NCBI RefSeq assembly: GCF_002994745.2
Contig: NC_037088.1
Span: forward strand, 66,482,397 to 66,546,396
DNA length: 64,000 bases
Direction: 5' to 3'
DNA from: Rosa chinensis
Taxonomy: Eukaryota; Streptophyta; Magnoliopsida; Rosales; Rosaceae
The translations under genes were made by a program, and so were the position numbers. Each line of letters opens with the position of its first letter. Position 1 is the stretch's first letter. Below, piece after piece: positions 10,305 to 22,677 of the stretch. The notes beneath the pieces are model-generated. The model was given only the letters and a program-made list of their open reading frames with translations. It did no database searches and was not told the DNA's origin.

Positions 10305-11306
10305 AAATCAAGTGCCTGACTATGTAAGTATCTTATATGATGGACAAATTAGTAAGTTATGCAACCAAAATTGGACTTGGGCTTAGAGTTTTTCTTTTGC
10401 AGAAAATCCAGTACGTTGAAACTTGCAACAGAACTGAAATCGGAAGCTATTAATTACTATGTCAAAGAACATTGTTCACACTCCGTTTTATAGACTTATA
10501 TGCAGCATTAGGTCGATAATTAATTAGAAAAAGAAAAGGTCAGTTGTTTTTTGAAGAGAAAGAAATGGTCAGTTGGGTTGGGTTAGACAAGTTGTTGATT
10601 CTATATACTTAAACAAAGGCATGCAACACGAGGTGATCGTTTCATTGGTGGTACTAGCTAGTCTTGAAGATCGAAAGTCAATCCAGATATCACATTCGTT
10701 CCCTTAAGTTGTATTATTTATCTTCATTTCCTGTCAATTACTATGGATTAGTTGAACAATTACTAATCTCGGTTGATCCGTTAAAACTCTACTTGTCCAC
10801 TGGGGTTGCCACTGCCAGTACTATATGAAGATTATATATGAATCATGAGCGTATTACCTCTCAAGTGGCCGGAACCATCAAATCCATGGGCGGCCACAGC
10901 AACAAGGCAATACTGCCATTCCTTGATCGAGGATGTATTGTCAAAGGTTCATGTCACATTGGTTAATTGTTTCATACATAGAAGACTATTCTTATATACG
11001 TCACAAATTACGCGGTTAGTGCTTAACTATCTTGAAATCCAGATCATGAATCTCTAAACTTGAAGCTAGCTGGGAAGTGGTAAGTGTCTAGGAAGGTAGC
11101 TACTAGCTAGTCTGCTTTCTAACTTTTTTTGGTGTTGCTCTTCTGGAAGAATAAGTTCATTTTTTGTGTTGTACACTATTCATGTAATAAATTGGTGTAT
11201 GTATTAGTTTGAATTGAACAAATTAGTCTATGCCTTTTTGACACGAACTTACTTTTTCAGAATATCCTTTTCTAGATTAGTCATCAATTAGCATCTTGCA
11301 AGATTG
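10305..11306. other. Upstream region of CNGC copy 1; no gene seen
   Basis: AT-rich DNA with several GCTAGC-like words. One 70-codon chance frame (10845-11057) shows no recognisable domain. It presumably contains the old promoter of copy 1. Confidence 0.4.
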
Positions 11307-11488
11307 AGAGATTAACTTGGTGCACTTGTTCTTACAAAGTCTGGTTTGTCAAAATGTATAAGATGGTTTGTCAAAATGTACAAGATGGCTTGTCAAAATG
11401 TATATACATTTTGATTGTCAAAATGTATATACATTTTGATTGACAAACCATCTTATTTTGTAAGAACAAGTGCACCAAGTTAATCTCT
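11307..11488. repeat. Foldback MITE-like palindrome
   Basis: Perfect 30-bp arms at 11307-11336 and 11459-11488 face each other (agagattaacttggtgcact at the left start). The 122-bp interior also folds back, with repeated tgtcaaaatgta blocks in both orientations. 'ttgcaag' occurs just outside both ends as a possible target duplication. As RNA this would form a long hairpin. Confidence 0.75.
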
Positions 11489-12126
11489 TAATGTTGCAAG
11501 TTGCCTAATCTAGAAAATGACAGTGAGGAATCAATAATTGAAAGTAAGAAAATATAAACTAACTTCAAGTTTAGAGTGCAAATTGATTTTAGACTAACAA
11601 TTAATTGGCAATTACATTATACAACTCATTCAACTTCCTCACTTTACAGTTATAGAACATCGTCATACACTCATACAGATCGATCTTATCCAAGAAATTG
11701 CTTTCCAATTTAACTCTGGCTAAACAGTATGCGCGGTATATATCATTGGAAAGAACTACGTACAGTGCAGTATTTTACTACTTTACATATATACTTAAAA
11801 ATGTGATTGGCCAACAAAATATCTCCGAGTGAACCAATAATGCATGGTCAGCAGACTGATCAGTAAGACAAGAAAAACCGGCAGGTGCCATATTCTATTA
11901 TTCTATTTAAGTTATAAAGCATCGAGATTCTGGATCATACATAGAAGTTTCAGAATTCAGATAGTTGCAATTTTTGATTTTATGGGTTCTGTTGGAGATG
12001 TTCTAAGTTAATTAGGATCAATAAGTCAATAGCTTGAATCAGAAAGTTCTTAGCTTATTGAACAGAGAACATAACAGAAATATTAGTCTACATATGACTA
12101 GCTACTAGGGTACTACATGATTAGCA
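11489..12126. other. 3' flank of CNGC copy 2; no gene seen
   Basis: AT-rich, with no open frame of interest. It probably includes the 3' UTR of CNGC copy 2, which ends at 12127. Confidence 0.4.
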
Positions 12127-14776
12127 TTAGGTTCTCTTCTGCAGATACTCAATTCGTGTTCTTGGCGAGGTCGCAGCTCCTACTCCTACGGTAGCCGGCC
12201 TATTTGGGTTATTGCGGTTTCGACGGAATGACGTTCCTATGGTAGAGCTCGCCACCCTCTCCTTCTCTCGAGGATCATCGTAATTCCAATACATTTTGCA
12301 CTTGGTGGCGACTGCTTTCAAGTCCTTGGCCGTGATAGCAAACCCTTCCACTCTTGTATGACATTTCACATTTTCTTTTGAGATCGGGAGGGTTGCAAAC
12401 GAGACGTGTTGCATGTCCTTCGACGCCCAACTCAGAAGTTGTTCATCTCCATAAATGTCACCGTTCTCAACCGTCCTGTGGATCTTAGATGGAGTACTAG
12501 TATTCGACGAGTAGATCCACATAGTTCCTTCGGTGACAAGCACCATCCGATCAACTGGTTCATCCACCTTGGCAACATAGCTATGCTCAGGGTATATCAC
12601 AGGCTTCAGATAGTCACATATCATTTTCAAAACTTTTGGATTCATACCTTCAAGCATTGGTACCTACAAACATGTATATACACATTATATATATGAAAAT
12701 CTTACAAGAATTGATTGAGTATCAATATGTAACTAAGAGTCCTACTTTTCTCAGAGTACTCATGCAGAGAACACGCTTTAGAGATTTTTTGGTTGACCAG
12801 GGAAGAATGGAGAACAGATTCTCCATGTCAGCATGCTTGTCTTGTTCTAATTTTTCTCTTATATTTGCCATGATTTCTTTCCTCAAATTAGCAGGGAGGC
12901 AGTTTTTCTCCATCCACACTTTCATATCTTGCTCTTTTGATTTGATCTTCCTTCTTATCTCCTCTGACTTCTCAGTTTCCATAGACATAAATGTCTGCAT
13001 ACAAAAAGTTGAATTTAATTAGCTAGATCCTCCAAACCTGTCCAGCCAAGGAAATAATATATAGATAGATTGATTGCCAACCTGCACATTTCCGATGAGG
13101 TACAAAAACAGTAACAAGCCAATGATAGAAATAAGAATTGCGAATAAATTCTCCCATACATAGTTACTTGTTACAAGATTCGTGCCAAAATTACTGCAAA
13201 GAATCAACCAAATGATCAAGCATATGCATTAATATTTGTTACGTATGGAAGAAAAATATGGTACAATATTGTAAGATATTCAACTTATTGTATAAGAATC
13301 ATTAATTATAATTATAATTAACATATATATGCAAACCTCAAATTTCGTAGACCCCACCAGAAAGAGTAACACAACTTTTGTGGAAAGTTGGTTGATGCCG
13401 TGTTATTAGACATCAGAGAATCAAGAAATATTCCAAAATCAAATGGTCCAGTAGCATTGATAGGGCACGATGCATTCAGAGATGTTATAAGTGTCACCAT
13501 ATCGTCTGAATGTTTGTACTCATCACAATAAAAGGTACTTGTACAGTTGTGACCACAACTTCGATGCCAACATGATGTCTCTCGTTGAATCGAAAAGAAA
13601 TACCAAAAGGCTCCAAGTACCTATCAAAAGGCAACACATAATTAAGATAAATTTTAATGGTCTCAGTAGGACAGTAAAGGAAATGTAAATGTAGGATGTG
13701 CTCTCATTCATTGCCGAATTCTTTTAGTATATAGGAATAGAGCTTCTCTCCATATAAATCTATAGATTCTGCTCATATATGCAGGTCCCTTAGTTTTGTC
13801 AACGTTTATCAAAGAAACTCAGACATGCATTGGTCACTAAAATAGAGATAAAACATAAATTGACAGCAAAAAGAAACTTACGTGACTTGCAAAGATATAG
13901 AGAAAGAAATTGAATAGTCCTTTAATCCATATTCCATGACTCTTTGTAAGTTTTTTCGAAGATAGGTGCATACGATAAATTCTTGCCAAATATTGAGCGA
14001 GAAGAAAGAAGTTCAAAATCTTCCTGTGGTCCAAATATCCAGAGCCTCTCATTTTGAAGAAGACAACAAGTAGTAGCACCTGGACAACATAGATAGTAAT
14101 CAGTACGTAAGAAATTCATTAATTAGTTACAAGTTGCTGGTAGTTAAACCTAGATAGCTGATTAAGTATGAGGTTTAACTTAATTATCTTACCTGTGGGA
14201 TAGGAAGAACAGCTAGAATGTCAGTTATGAGAGAGCGCAGTGACAAATTGTCAACTATTGCATCAACATATTCAAAGAAACATAAAAATTTCGATTCTTC
14301 CTGGGTAGCCATCTTATCCGAGGCTGCAGCAATCATAGCTTCACGAATTTGATAGATAATATGCACTATAAAAGTGATATCCATGAGTGATCGCAAAAGA
14401 AGAGTTACGTTCCTCAGTTTTATGTCTGCTTCAAGGCACTTCTTTTCCCTATCGATGATAGGAATGTAAAAGAACAATGGATCCAGTGAGACTGCGATAA
14501 CACACGAGGCTACAAATATCGAATCCCACCATGAACCTCGAACCGAAAAGCTAGTCCACCACGAACTAAATCTCCTTTTCGTTTTTTTCATTTCTGATGG
14601 TTTCCGACCATATCCATAATGAGTAGTGTAACCTGTGAGACTGATAAGAAGATGGAAAATGCAATCAGAAAGGAAAAAGAGCTTGCATGTGTATAACTTT
14701 TCAGAAAACAGGTCCGCAATTCTAGATTCGAAGAAACTAACCTTACTTCTGGGGCTTCATCCATCGAGTTAATCAT
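12127..14776 (-). CDS. CNGC copy 2, cyclic nucleotide-gated cation channel, 620 aa
   Basis: Exons: 14776-14742, 14640-14193, 14079-13882, 13620-13337, 13193-13082, 12994-12746, 12663-12127 (35, 448, 198, 284, 112, 249, 537 nt). They total 621 codons with consistent phases and GT-AG borders. Order: short N-terminus; S1 about 52-73; S2 about 91-112; S3 about 149-170; basic S4 about 190-205; S5 about 212-237; pore FWWGLRNL; selectivity triplet GTN about 325-327; S6 334-359; C-linker 360-442; CNBD from 443 with GDIYGDEQLLSWAS as phosphate-binding cassette. Plant CNGCs are plasma-membrane Ca2+/monovalent cation channels gated by cyclic nucleotide and calmodulin. The filter is GTN where GQN is usual, and no C-terminal IQ motif is visible. 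A Copia LTR ends 308 bp upstream of the ATG. Confidence 0.9.
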
Positions 14777-15083
14777 AACTATTGCTGTTTAGATCATGCA
14801 AAGAAATTAAAACTGATGGAAATTTGAGTACAATTGTAAGACTTTATAATAAGGATTAATTTGTGTGCGGTGTACCTCTTGGTTCAGTTGTGGTGGGCTG
14901 GTAGCAAGTGGCCGTTGACAATTTGCAAAGACCTTGTCCTAATTAAGCTAGTGGCTATTGATGAATTATTATTACCAACTAATTAAGCTAGTTCCAGTTG
15001 TTCATGAATGACTTCTTCCTGCAGCTTGCTCGGAATGCAATTGACCTAAAACCATCCCTCATTTAGAAATAAAATTAAATATA

Positions 15084-15297
15084 TGTAAAAGTAAATGGAG
15101 ATTGGAATGGTCTACTCATTTCATTTCATAGTCCCTTTATATAGGGAAGAAATTACAACGGAAATATTGATTACAATTATGATATTAAATACTGATTGAT
15201 CTATCTTTTATGCTAATTGATTGGTAATTACTGATTCATTGATTCCTTCTTCGTCAGTTACTTTGACGAAGGCACATAATATGTTTTTCCTTTAACA
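15084..15297 (-). promoter_or_regulatory. Copia-2 3' LTR, candidate promoter facing CNGC copy 2
   Basis: The LTR carries CCCTATATAAAGG on the minus strand (complement of about 15132-15145), a good TATA-box context. It points toward CNGC copy 2, whose start codon is 308 bp past the LTR edge. It could supply or alter the promoter of that gene. This is inferred from layout only. Confidence 0.45.
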
Positions 15298-15522
15298 CTC
15301 CCCCTTGTGCCAAGTCAAAGACGAAATGGTGCATAAGTTGTTGCCTCACTAAAAAACTTGCCAAGTAACAATAAAAACCCTGTGGGACAAAAAATAAAAC
15401 TTGGTCGAAGGAAAAGAGCACAACGCACCTTCTACATTTGAGAATGACATGTGTGTGTTAGACTCCCCCTGACGTCTACACCTCCCCCTGACGTCTACAC
15501 CTCCCCCTGATACTTACATTAA

Positions 15523-18500
15523 TCAAGGGAGCTTGGAAAGTCTTCGCATTCCTATACTTTTCACATGTTTCTCAAATATGGCCTTAGGCAATGATTTGGT
15601 GAACAAATCTGTCACATTCTCCTCAGACCTTACTTGATTCACTTGAATCTTGAGGAGGGCATGTTGTTGCTGATTGTAGAAAAACTTCGGCGATATGTGT
15701 TTTGTATTATCACCCTTGATATATCCTATCTTCATCTGTTCGATGCAAGCTGCATTATCTTCATAAATGCAAGTAGACTCTTCAGTGGTAGAACTCAAAC
15801 CACTAGTCCCTCGAATATGTGTGATGATAGTTCTTAACCATACACACTCACGAACCGCCTCATGTAGGGCGATGATCTCTGAGTGGTTCGAGGAGGTAGC
15901 CACAAGGGTTTGCTTGGTTGATCTCCAAGATATCGCCGTGTTCCCAATGGTAAATACATAACCAGTTTGGGAACGACCTTTATGTGGGTCAGAGAGATAC
16001 CCAGCATCAGCAAAACCAACCAAAACATCATTTGGCGTTTCGGTGTAGTGTGTGGCACTTTCACCATCAATATTTCCTTCAGGGATTGCAGTTCCATCTG
16101 CGGTCCCTCTTGTCTCTCTGTAGGAAAAGAACAGTCCCAAGTCAATGGTTCCTTTTAGGTATCTGAAGATGTTCTTGATACCATTCCAGTGACGCTGCGT
16201 TGGCGCTGAGCTAAATCTAGCTAACAAGTTCACTGAGAATGCAATGTCTGGTCGAGTACATTGGGCTAAGTACAATAATGCGCATATTGCACTTAGGTAG
16301 GGAATTTCAGCTCCCAACACCTCTTCGTCATCTTCCTTCTGACGAAATGGATCTTTCTTTGCATCCAAGCTTCGACCGATCATATGAGTGCTAGCAGGAT
16401 GCGCTTTGTCCATGTTAAATCGCCTGAGCATCTTTTAGACATACGCAGACTGGTGGATTAGTATTCCACAAACTCGGTGTTCTAGTTCAAGGCCTAGACA
16501 GAATCGAGTTTTCCCAAAATCCTTCATCTCAAATTCGGATTTCAAGTAGCTCGCGGTTTCTCTTATTTCATCAAGAGTACCTATTATGTTCATATCATCG
16601 ACATATACTGCTACAATTGCAAATCCGGAACTTGTTTTCTTTATGAATACGTAGGGGCATAGTTCATCGTTCTTATATCCCTTCCCAATCAAGTAGTCAC
16701 TTAGACGGGTATACCACATCCGCCCAGATTGTTTCAATCCGTAAAGTGAGCGTTTCAACCTAATTGCAAACGCACTCCGTGGTTTAGAGTCACTTGACTT
16801 GGGTAATGTAAGGCCATCAGGAACTTTCATATATATCTCTGAATCTAGATCCCCATAGAGATATGCAGTCACCACATCCATGAGCTGCATTTCCAGTCAT
16901 TCGGAAACTACTAGGCTAACCAAGTAGCGGAATGTTATAACGTCCATTACGGGAGAGTATGTCTCCTCGTAGTCAATTCCAGGGCGTTGGGAGAAACCTT
17001 GTGTCACAAGGCGAGCCTTGTACCTCAGGACTTCATTCTTCTCATTACGCTTTCTAACAAAGACCCATTTATGTCCTACAGGCTTTACACTTGGTGGGGT
17101 TAGCACTACCGGACCAAATACCTGTCTCTTTGTCAGAGAATCTAATTCTGCCTGGATTGCTTCTTTCCATTTAGGTTAATCTGCTCTTTGTTGACATTCT
17201 GCAACATAGCGTGGTTCGATATCATCGTGCTCTATGATTTCTTGAGCAATAGTGTATGCAAATACATCATCAATGTGTATGGAAGATCTTTCTATCAACT
17301 CATAGGCACTCTCATAATCCATTGAGATTTCTTTGTTCTCTGGAATCATTTCAAATATCGGAGCGTCCTCCAGTATTGATTCATGGACATAGCTATAATC
17401 AGAGACAATCTCATGAGAGGGATTCTCTACATTGATGATCAACGGATCTGTTTGTGCCTTACTCGCCCTCTTCTTCCTTGGGTGAGTGTCAATCGAACCT
17501 AGTGGCCTCCCCATCTTCCTTTGAGGAGCCACGGCCTCAACCATACCTCCACTAAGTGTGGTTGTAGTGCCTCTATCTGAGGCACCGTGCCCCTTGTTGG
17601 GGACTTCTAACCTTACAGGCACATTTGCAGCTGGTATATGTGATCTCGTCACTTTTACGATATCAGAAAACGCATCAGGCATCGAATCTGCTACGTTTTG
17701 AAGATCGATTATTCTTTTCACTTCACTTTCACATTGTGAAGTGCGGGGATCAAAATGAGACAGAGTGGGAACAAACCACGACAATTCCTGTCGTTCCCTT
17801 GGAAAATCCTTTTTCCTATCTCCCCCTAACGACCGGAAGACTGCCTCATCAAAGTGACAATCCGCAAATCGAGCGGTAAAGAGATCGCCTGTCAAGGGTT
17901 CCAAATAGCGGATAATCGTTGGAGATACGTATCCAACATAAATACTTAATTGTCTCTGAGGACCCATTTTAGTGCGCTGTAGGGGCGCAATAGGCACATA
18001 TACGATGCAACCAAATATGCGTAGGTGTGAAATGTCAGGCTCATATCCAGTTACCAGCTGGTACGCAGAAAATGGTTGGCTAGTAGTGGGTCTCGAATGA
18101 GTAAAGCTGCGTGCAATATTGCATAACCCCATGCAGATATAGGCAAGTTGGTGCGCATAACCAATGCCCTAGCCACCATCTGTAGCCTTTTGATGGTGGC
18201 TTCTGCGAGACCATTTTGTGTATGCACATGGGGTACAAGATGCTCTACATCGATCCCAATAGACATGCAATAATCATCAAATGCTTTTGATGTAAACTCT
18301 CCAGCATTATCAAGCCTTATAGACTTGATAGGGTGATCAGGGTGGTGAGCCCTTAAGCGTATAATCTGTGCTAGAAGTTTTGCAAATGCAGCATTTCTTG
18401 TGGACAATAAAACGACATGTGACCAGCGTGTCGAGGCATCCACCAGAACCATAAAGTACTTATATGGTCCGCATTCTGGATGGATAGGTCCACAGATGTC

Positions 18501-19300
18501 TCCTTGTATCCTTTGTAAGAATGGAATATTTTGTTTTGTATCTTTAGCATAGGAAGGTCTCGATCCTGTTTTTGCTAAAGAGCAGGCTTTGCAAAACGAG
18601 TTATGTGCCTTTGAAATAGTCAATGAGGCATAATGGGAGGGGGTAGTGCTTCTGGTACTTCAGAATGTAATGGCTGTATTTGAGCAATACGAGCACCGAC
18701 ACCTTTCAGTGTGGCGGATTTTTCTCCCATTTTATTTTTCACTCGAAAGAAGGGATGTCCGTGTGAGTTTTTCAAGATGCGTATCATCATGTCACGACCA
18801 GGGTGCCCTAGGCGGTCATGCCAAAGCCTGTATGAGTCAGTGTCCCACATTTCATTGTTGGTGACAACATATGATTCAATGATCCGAATCGTAGTGAGGT
18901 ACAGTCCACTAGATTGACTCATAAGTTTCTCTAAAATGCGTTTCCTTCCACATTCATTAGAGGTAATATAAAGGTATTCAATTCCATTCTCACAGTGTGT
19001 TTCTACATGATAACCGTTGACACGAATATCTTTGAAACTTAACAAGGTTCGATTAGCTCTATGTGCATATAGAGCATCTGTGACTTTAAATGTTGTGCCA
19101 TTAGGCAGCAAAAAATTTAGCTGTTCCTCGCCCTTTTATTACTTGTGATGATCCAATCATCGTAGTCACAGAGGAATTATAGGCTATTAATTCAATAAAT
19201 AATTGCCTATTCCTTAATATGGTGTGGGTAGTCCCACTATCAACTAAGCACTCGATTTCTCCTCGATTCATTCCTACAAATAAATGGGATATATATATTA
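15523..19300 (-). pseudogene. Copia-2 pol: protease, integrase, RT, RNase H, decayed
   Basis: Protease LVDSGTTHTIL lies near 19245-19210. The integrase zinc region and core run through 19111-17900 (GDICGPI, RLDNAGEF, HTQNGLAEATI). Reverse transcriptase runs 17106-16440 (VVTAYLYGDLD, AVYVDDMNI). RNase H runs 16431-15523 (GFADAGYLSDPHKGRSQTGY). The RT/RH half sits in one frame broken by three in-frame stops (17176, 16897, 16435). Frame changes occur near 18100 and 18620, and a stop after the protease near 19108. The order is Ty1/copia. Retrofit/Ale- or Ivana-type lineages are possible but cannot be settled by eye. Confidence 0.9.
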
Positions 19301-19542
19301 TTAATTTTGAAAATATAACTCATATTCTTTAGAGCATGACTATTTTAGTAGAATGATAATTTTTTTTTCATTCTAATAATATTTTTTTTCTCTAGATGTA
19401 TTGCTTTACATCTTTATAGTGCTTTTTCGAACCATGTGAATATGTGTGGTACATAAAAATCGAATAAATTCAATGCTTCAGAATAAAATCCGAAATTTAT
19501 TAATAAGTCAACGATAATCAAATCAAGGTCTTATTCAGAAAT

Positions 19543-20733
19543 CTAATTCAAACAATTATTGAAATAAACTTTAAGACTACGTAATAGTCTAATTAAAAAA
19601 AAATGAGGCATTATGTCTTCACAACTGTGTTTGGAAAATAGAATAAATAAAGCAGATGAGTCAAAATCTGAAGCATCCATTGACTGAGCAAGTTCCTTGT
19701 TGCCATTGAAGTCTGCAATTGTGAGGTTGACATCTGGGTCATTGCCTCCTTCTTCCATATAGTGAGCCTCTTGTTCTTGAGACTCCTTATACTTCTTGTA
19801 ATTGGCTGCTACTCTGTTGCTTGCTTGACAGTTCTTGTACCAATGCCCCATGACTTCACACCTATAGCATGGTTCATTGCCAACTCTACCCTGTTTGACT
19901 GAAGGGTTCTTAGGTGCCCTTTGCACCTTGTTTCCATGACCACTAGGGCCAGCACCACCATCTCTGCGCCATACATTGGGAGGGCCTCCATGGCCCATAC
20001 CAGGACCCCCACGTCCCTTGCCACGTGGTGCATTGTTGCCACATGGGTAGGAATCAACACGTCCAACCCTCTTTTCATTGAGGTTCTTTCCACCTTTGAC
20101 TTTGCCATAATTAGCCTCAGGAATTTTCTTTGTCCCAACGGGTCTGGCATTGTTGCTCAAAAGAACCTCATTGTGCCTCTCAGCCACTTGCAGTAGGTTG
20201 ATCAGTTTATTGAAGGTTGTGATTCTTTTATTATCATACTCCAGCCTATACTGGTTCGCTAGTATAATTGCTGAAGTAGGAAAGGTGGAAAGAGTCTTTT
20301 GGATCATATCATCTTCTGTGAGTTCCTTTCCACAGAAATTTAGACTTGCCTTTAGGCGCAACATGTATTTGTTGAAGTCATTGACCCTTTTGTAGTCAAG
20401 CAAGCGGATTTCATTCCACTGAACAGTCAATTCTAGGAGCAAGGTGTCATGAATGTTCCCAAAACGTCTCTTAAGGGCATCCCACAATTCTTTGGGTGTC
20501 TTCAACTGGAGGTATTCCCAGCGTAGGCTAGGATCAATATGTCGCCTTAAAAACATTAAGGCGTTTGCTTTTACCTTATCAGACAGTCCATCGTCCTTGG
20601 GGTCAGTGGTAGGTTTGATGGTGGCAGTGTATTCTTTTGCCACAAATGCAGTTTCTACATCGGAAACCCAACGGTGGTACTCAAGTCCTTCTGAGTCCAA
20701 AATGTCAAATTCAGGTCGAGTTGGATCAGCCAT
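19543..20733 (-). CDS. Copia-2 gag, 396 aa open frame
   Basis: Starts MADPTRPEFDILDSEGLEYH, a familiar start for plant Copia gag of the UBN2 type. It carries a zinc knuckle CYRCEVMGHWYKNC (CX2CX4HX4C) near residue 290, preceded by a Gly-rich basic stretch. The open frame ends in a non-gag-like tail (FILFSKHSCEDIMPHFF), so the junction to pol is out of frame or interrupted. It could still encode a capsid-like protein, but the element has no intact pol. Confidence 0.8.
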   Translation of the reverse strand: MADPTRPEFDILDSEGLEYHRWVSDVETAFVAKEYTATIKPTTDPKDDGLSDKVKANALMFLRRHIDPSLRWEYLQLKTPKELWDALKRRFGNIHDTLLLELTVQWNEIRLLDYKRVNDFNKYMLRLKASLNFCGKELTEDDMIQKTLSTFPTSAIILANQYRLEYDNKRITTFNKLINLLQVAERHNEVLLSNNARPVGTKKIPEANYGKVKGGKNLNEKRVGRVDSYPCGNNAPRGKGRGGPGMGHGGPPNVWRRDGGAGPSGHGNKVQRAPKNPSVKQGRVGNEPCYRCEVMGHWYKNCQASNRVAANYKKYKESQEQEAHYMEEGGNDPDVNLTIADFNGNKELAQSMDASDFDSSALFILFSKHSCEDIMPHFFLIRLLRSLKVYFNNCLN

Positions 20734-22463
20734 CTACATCAACAAGAGAGAATATATAAATTACGCAGTCACAAAAGACATCCACGTGTATTATTTTCCA
20801 AACAATATGAATTAGATTTCAAGACCAAGATTCGTAATGGTTACACATTTTTTTCCGATGCTATGTGAAAATACTTTATCACAGTAATGTTGTGTGTATA
20901 AATGCGCATGAATTTTCATTATCATGGCAAAGCATAATTTTATATGTTGTATTACAAAAATAACTATAACACATTTAATAATAAAACATAGCATATATAA
21001 AAATAAATGACATGGCTTGTTCAAAATTTTACAAATATACAACAAATTATATACTACATATAACAATAGCAAGAATATATCATGCATAACATAAAATACA
21101 AATGAGAGCATAATATAAAGGCATGCTTAGGAATAATTTATATAAGGATAAATCATGCTTAAAGGTAATTATATAAAACATAAAAACAAGGCATGCTGAA
21201 AATGATCAAAATTATCTAATTAAACATGCGTAATAACAAAATATAAAGGTATAAACAATAAGGTATAAAGCATGCTTAAAAATAGAAAATATAAATAAAA
21301 TTCACATGCTTTAGATTCCACGAATATATATCACATATATAACAAGCAATAAAATAGCATGCTCAAAAAATAAAATAAAATAAATTCTAATGATAAATAA
21401 TTAAATATACCATAATATGAAAATAAAAGAGAACATACTTGGTTTCGAGAAAAACAATCCTAACGCACGCGCGTGTTGATGCAGGCGTGCGATGTTTGGG
21501 CCGCTTCCTATCTCTTTTGAGCCTTTGTTTTGTTTTTTTTTTCTTTTTTTTCTGTTTCTCTCTTTTTCTGGGCCTCAAGGCCTGTTTTGTTTTTTGTTTT
21601 TTTTTTTTTCAGTCTGGGCCGGGTCTGTTCTCTGGGCTGGCCCTTTACTTTGGGTCAAGTTTTTTTTTTTTTTTTTTTTCTGTTTTTGTTTTTTCTCTGG
21701 GCCTTCTGTTCTTTGGGCCTTTTTTTTTCTGGGCCTGCAGGGCCTGCTCCTCTTTTTTTGTTATGTTCTGGGCCTGTTTTTTCGTTTCTGGGTCGGGTCC
21801 CTACTTCGGCCCGAGTTGCCCTCTTTTTTTTTTTTTTTTTTCTTTTTCTTCTTCTTCCTCCTTCGGCTTTCCTTCCTTCTGGTTTACGAGGATCTGCAGG
21901 TGGGCGAGGGCGGGGCCGGGCGTAGCTGGGTTGCGGGGATGAGAGGCCGGACGCGGCTGGGCTGCAAGGAGGTAAGGCCGGGCGCTGCTGGGCTACGGGG
22001 ATGAGAGGCCGGATGCGGCTGGGCTGATGCAGGACCGGGTCGGAGGCGCTGCTACAAGCGTCGGAGGCTGGGCTGTGCGCGCGGAGGCTGGATCAAAGGC
22101 TCGATCGTGCTGCTGGTGCGGGGGCACTGCAGGTGGGTGGACGCATGGGCGTCTGGGTGCCCTTAGTAATTCGATGGAGGCCGGTGGTGGCTTGTGGTGT
22201 TCGGCCGGAGAGGCGGAGGCCGGTCTGGGCAGGGAAGGAGAGGAACAGCTGCGGATGAGTGTTGGGGCGCGGGTGCTGCAAGATGCAGGATGCAGGTGAG
22301 GCCGCGCAGGGGAGGAGGCAGGGTGATGCTAGGCTGGTGCTTGGCCGGAGAAGAAAAGATTTTTTTTTTTTTGGAGATTGCGGCAGAAAGAAAAGGAAGA
22401 GAGATTTTTTCTCTTCTAGGGTTTTTTCCTCTTGGCTTATTTGCTCTGAACGTGCTGATAACA
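20734..22463 (-). other. Copia-2 leader with GC-rich repeat block and T-runs
   Basis: Between the primer-binding site and gag lie 1.7 kb without supported coding. 20800-21420 is very AT-rich with repeated 'aaaggcatgct' words. 21530-21840 holds long T tracts interspersed with 'tctgggcct'. 21900-22110 is GC-rich with an imperfect repeat of 'gaggccggacgcggctgggct'. Open frames here are low-complexity artefacts. Confidence 0.6.
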
Positions 22464-22677
22464 TGTAAAAGTAAATGGAGATTGGAATAGTCTACTCATT
22501 TCATTTCATAGTCCCTTTATATAGGGAAGAAATTACAACGGAAATATTGATTACAATTATGATATTAAATACTGATTGATCTATCTTTTATGCTAATTGA
22601 TTGGTAATTACTGATTCCTTGATTCCCTCTTCGTCAGTTAGTTTGACGAAGGCACATAATATATTTTTCCTTTAACA
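22464..22677 (-). repeat. Copia-2 5' LTR
   Basis: The 214-bp partner of 15084-15297, followed outward by ATATA. Confidence 0.94.

Larger units (their letters stand above)
15084..22677 (-). mobile_element. Older Copia LTR retrotransposon (Copia-2)
   Basis: LTRs 15084-15297 and 22464-22677 are each 214 bp (TGTAAAAG...TTTAACA), flanked by the 5-bp duplication ATATA (15079-15083 and 22678-22682). I counted five LTR differences. In minus orientation the 5' LTR is at 22464-22677. TTATCAGCACG, just inside it, is the likely primer-binding site. A 1.7-kb leader precedes gag. A 'ctccccctgacgtctacac' motif repeats near 15470-15510 beside the 3' LTR. Coding parts are decayed. The element stands between CNGC copies 2 and 3. 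Confidence 0.95.

Noticed and set aside
10845..11057. 70-codon frame upstream of CNGC copy 1
   Set aside because: No domain, no counterpart in the other CNGC flanks, and length within chance expectation.
21439..22490. Several frames of 90-170 codons rich in Phe or Gly
   Set aside because: They arise from T tracts and GC-rich repeats in the Copia-2 leader, with no domain and no homologous frame.
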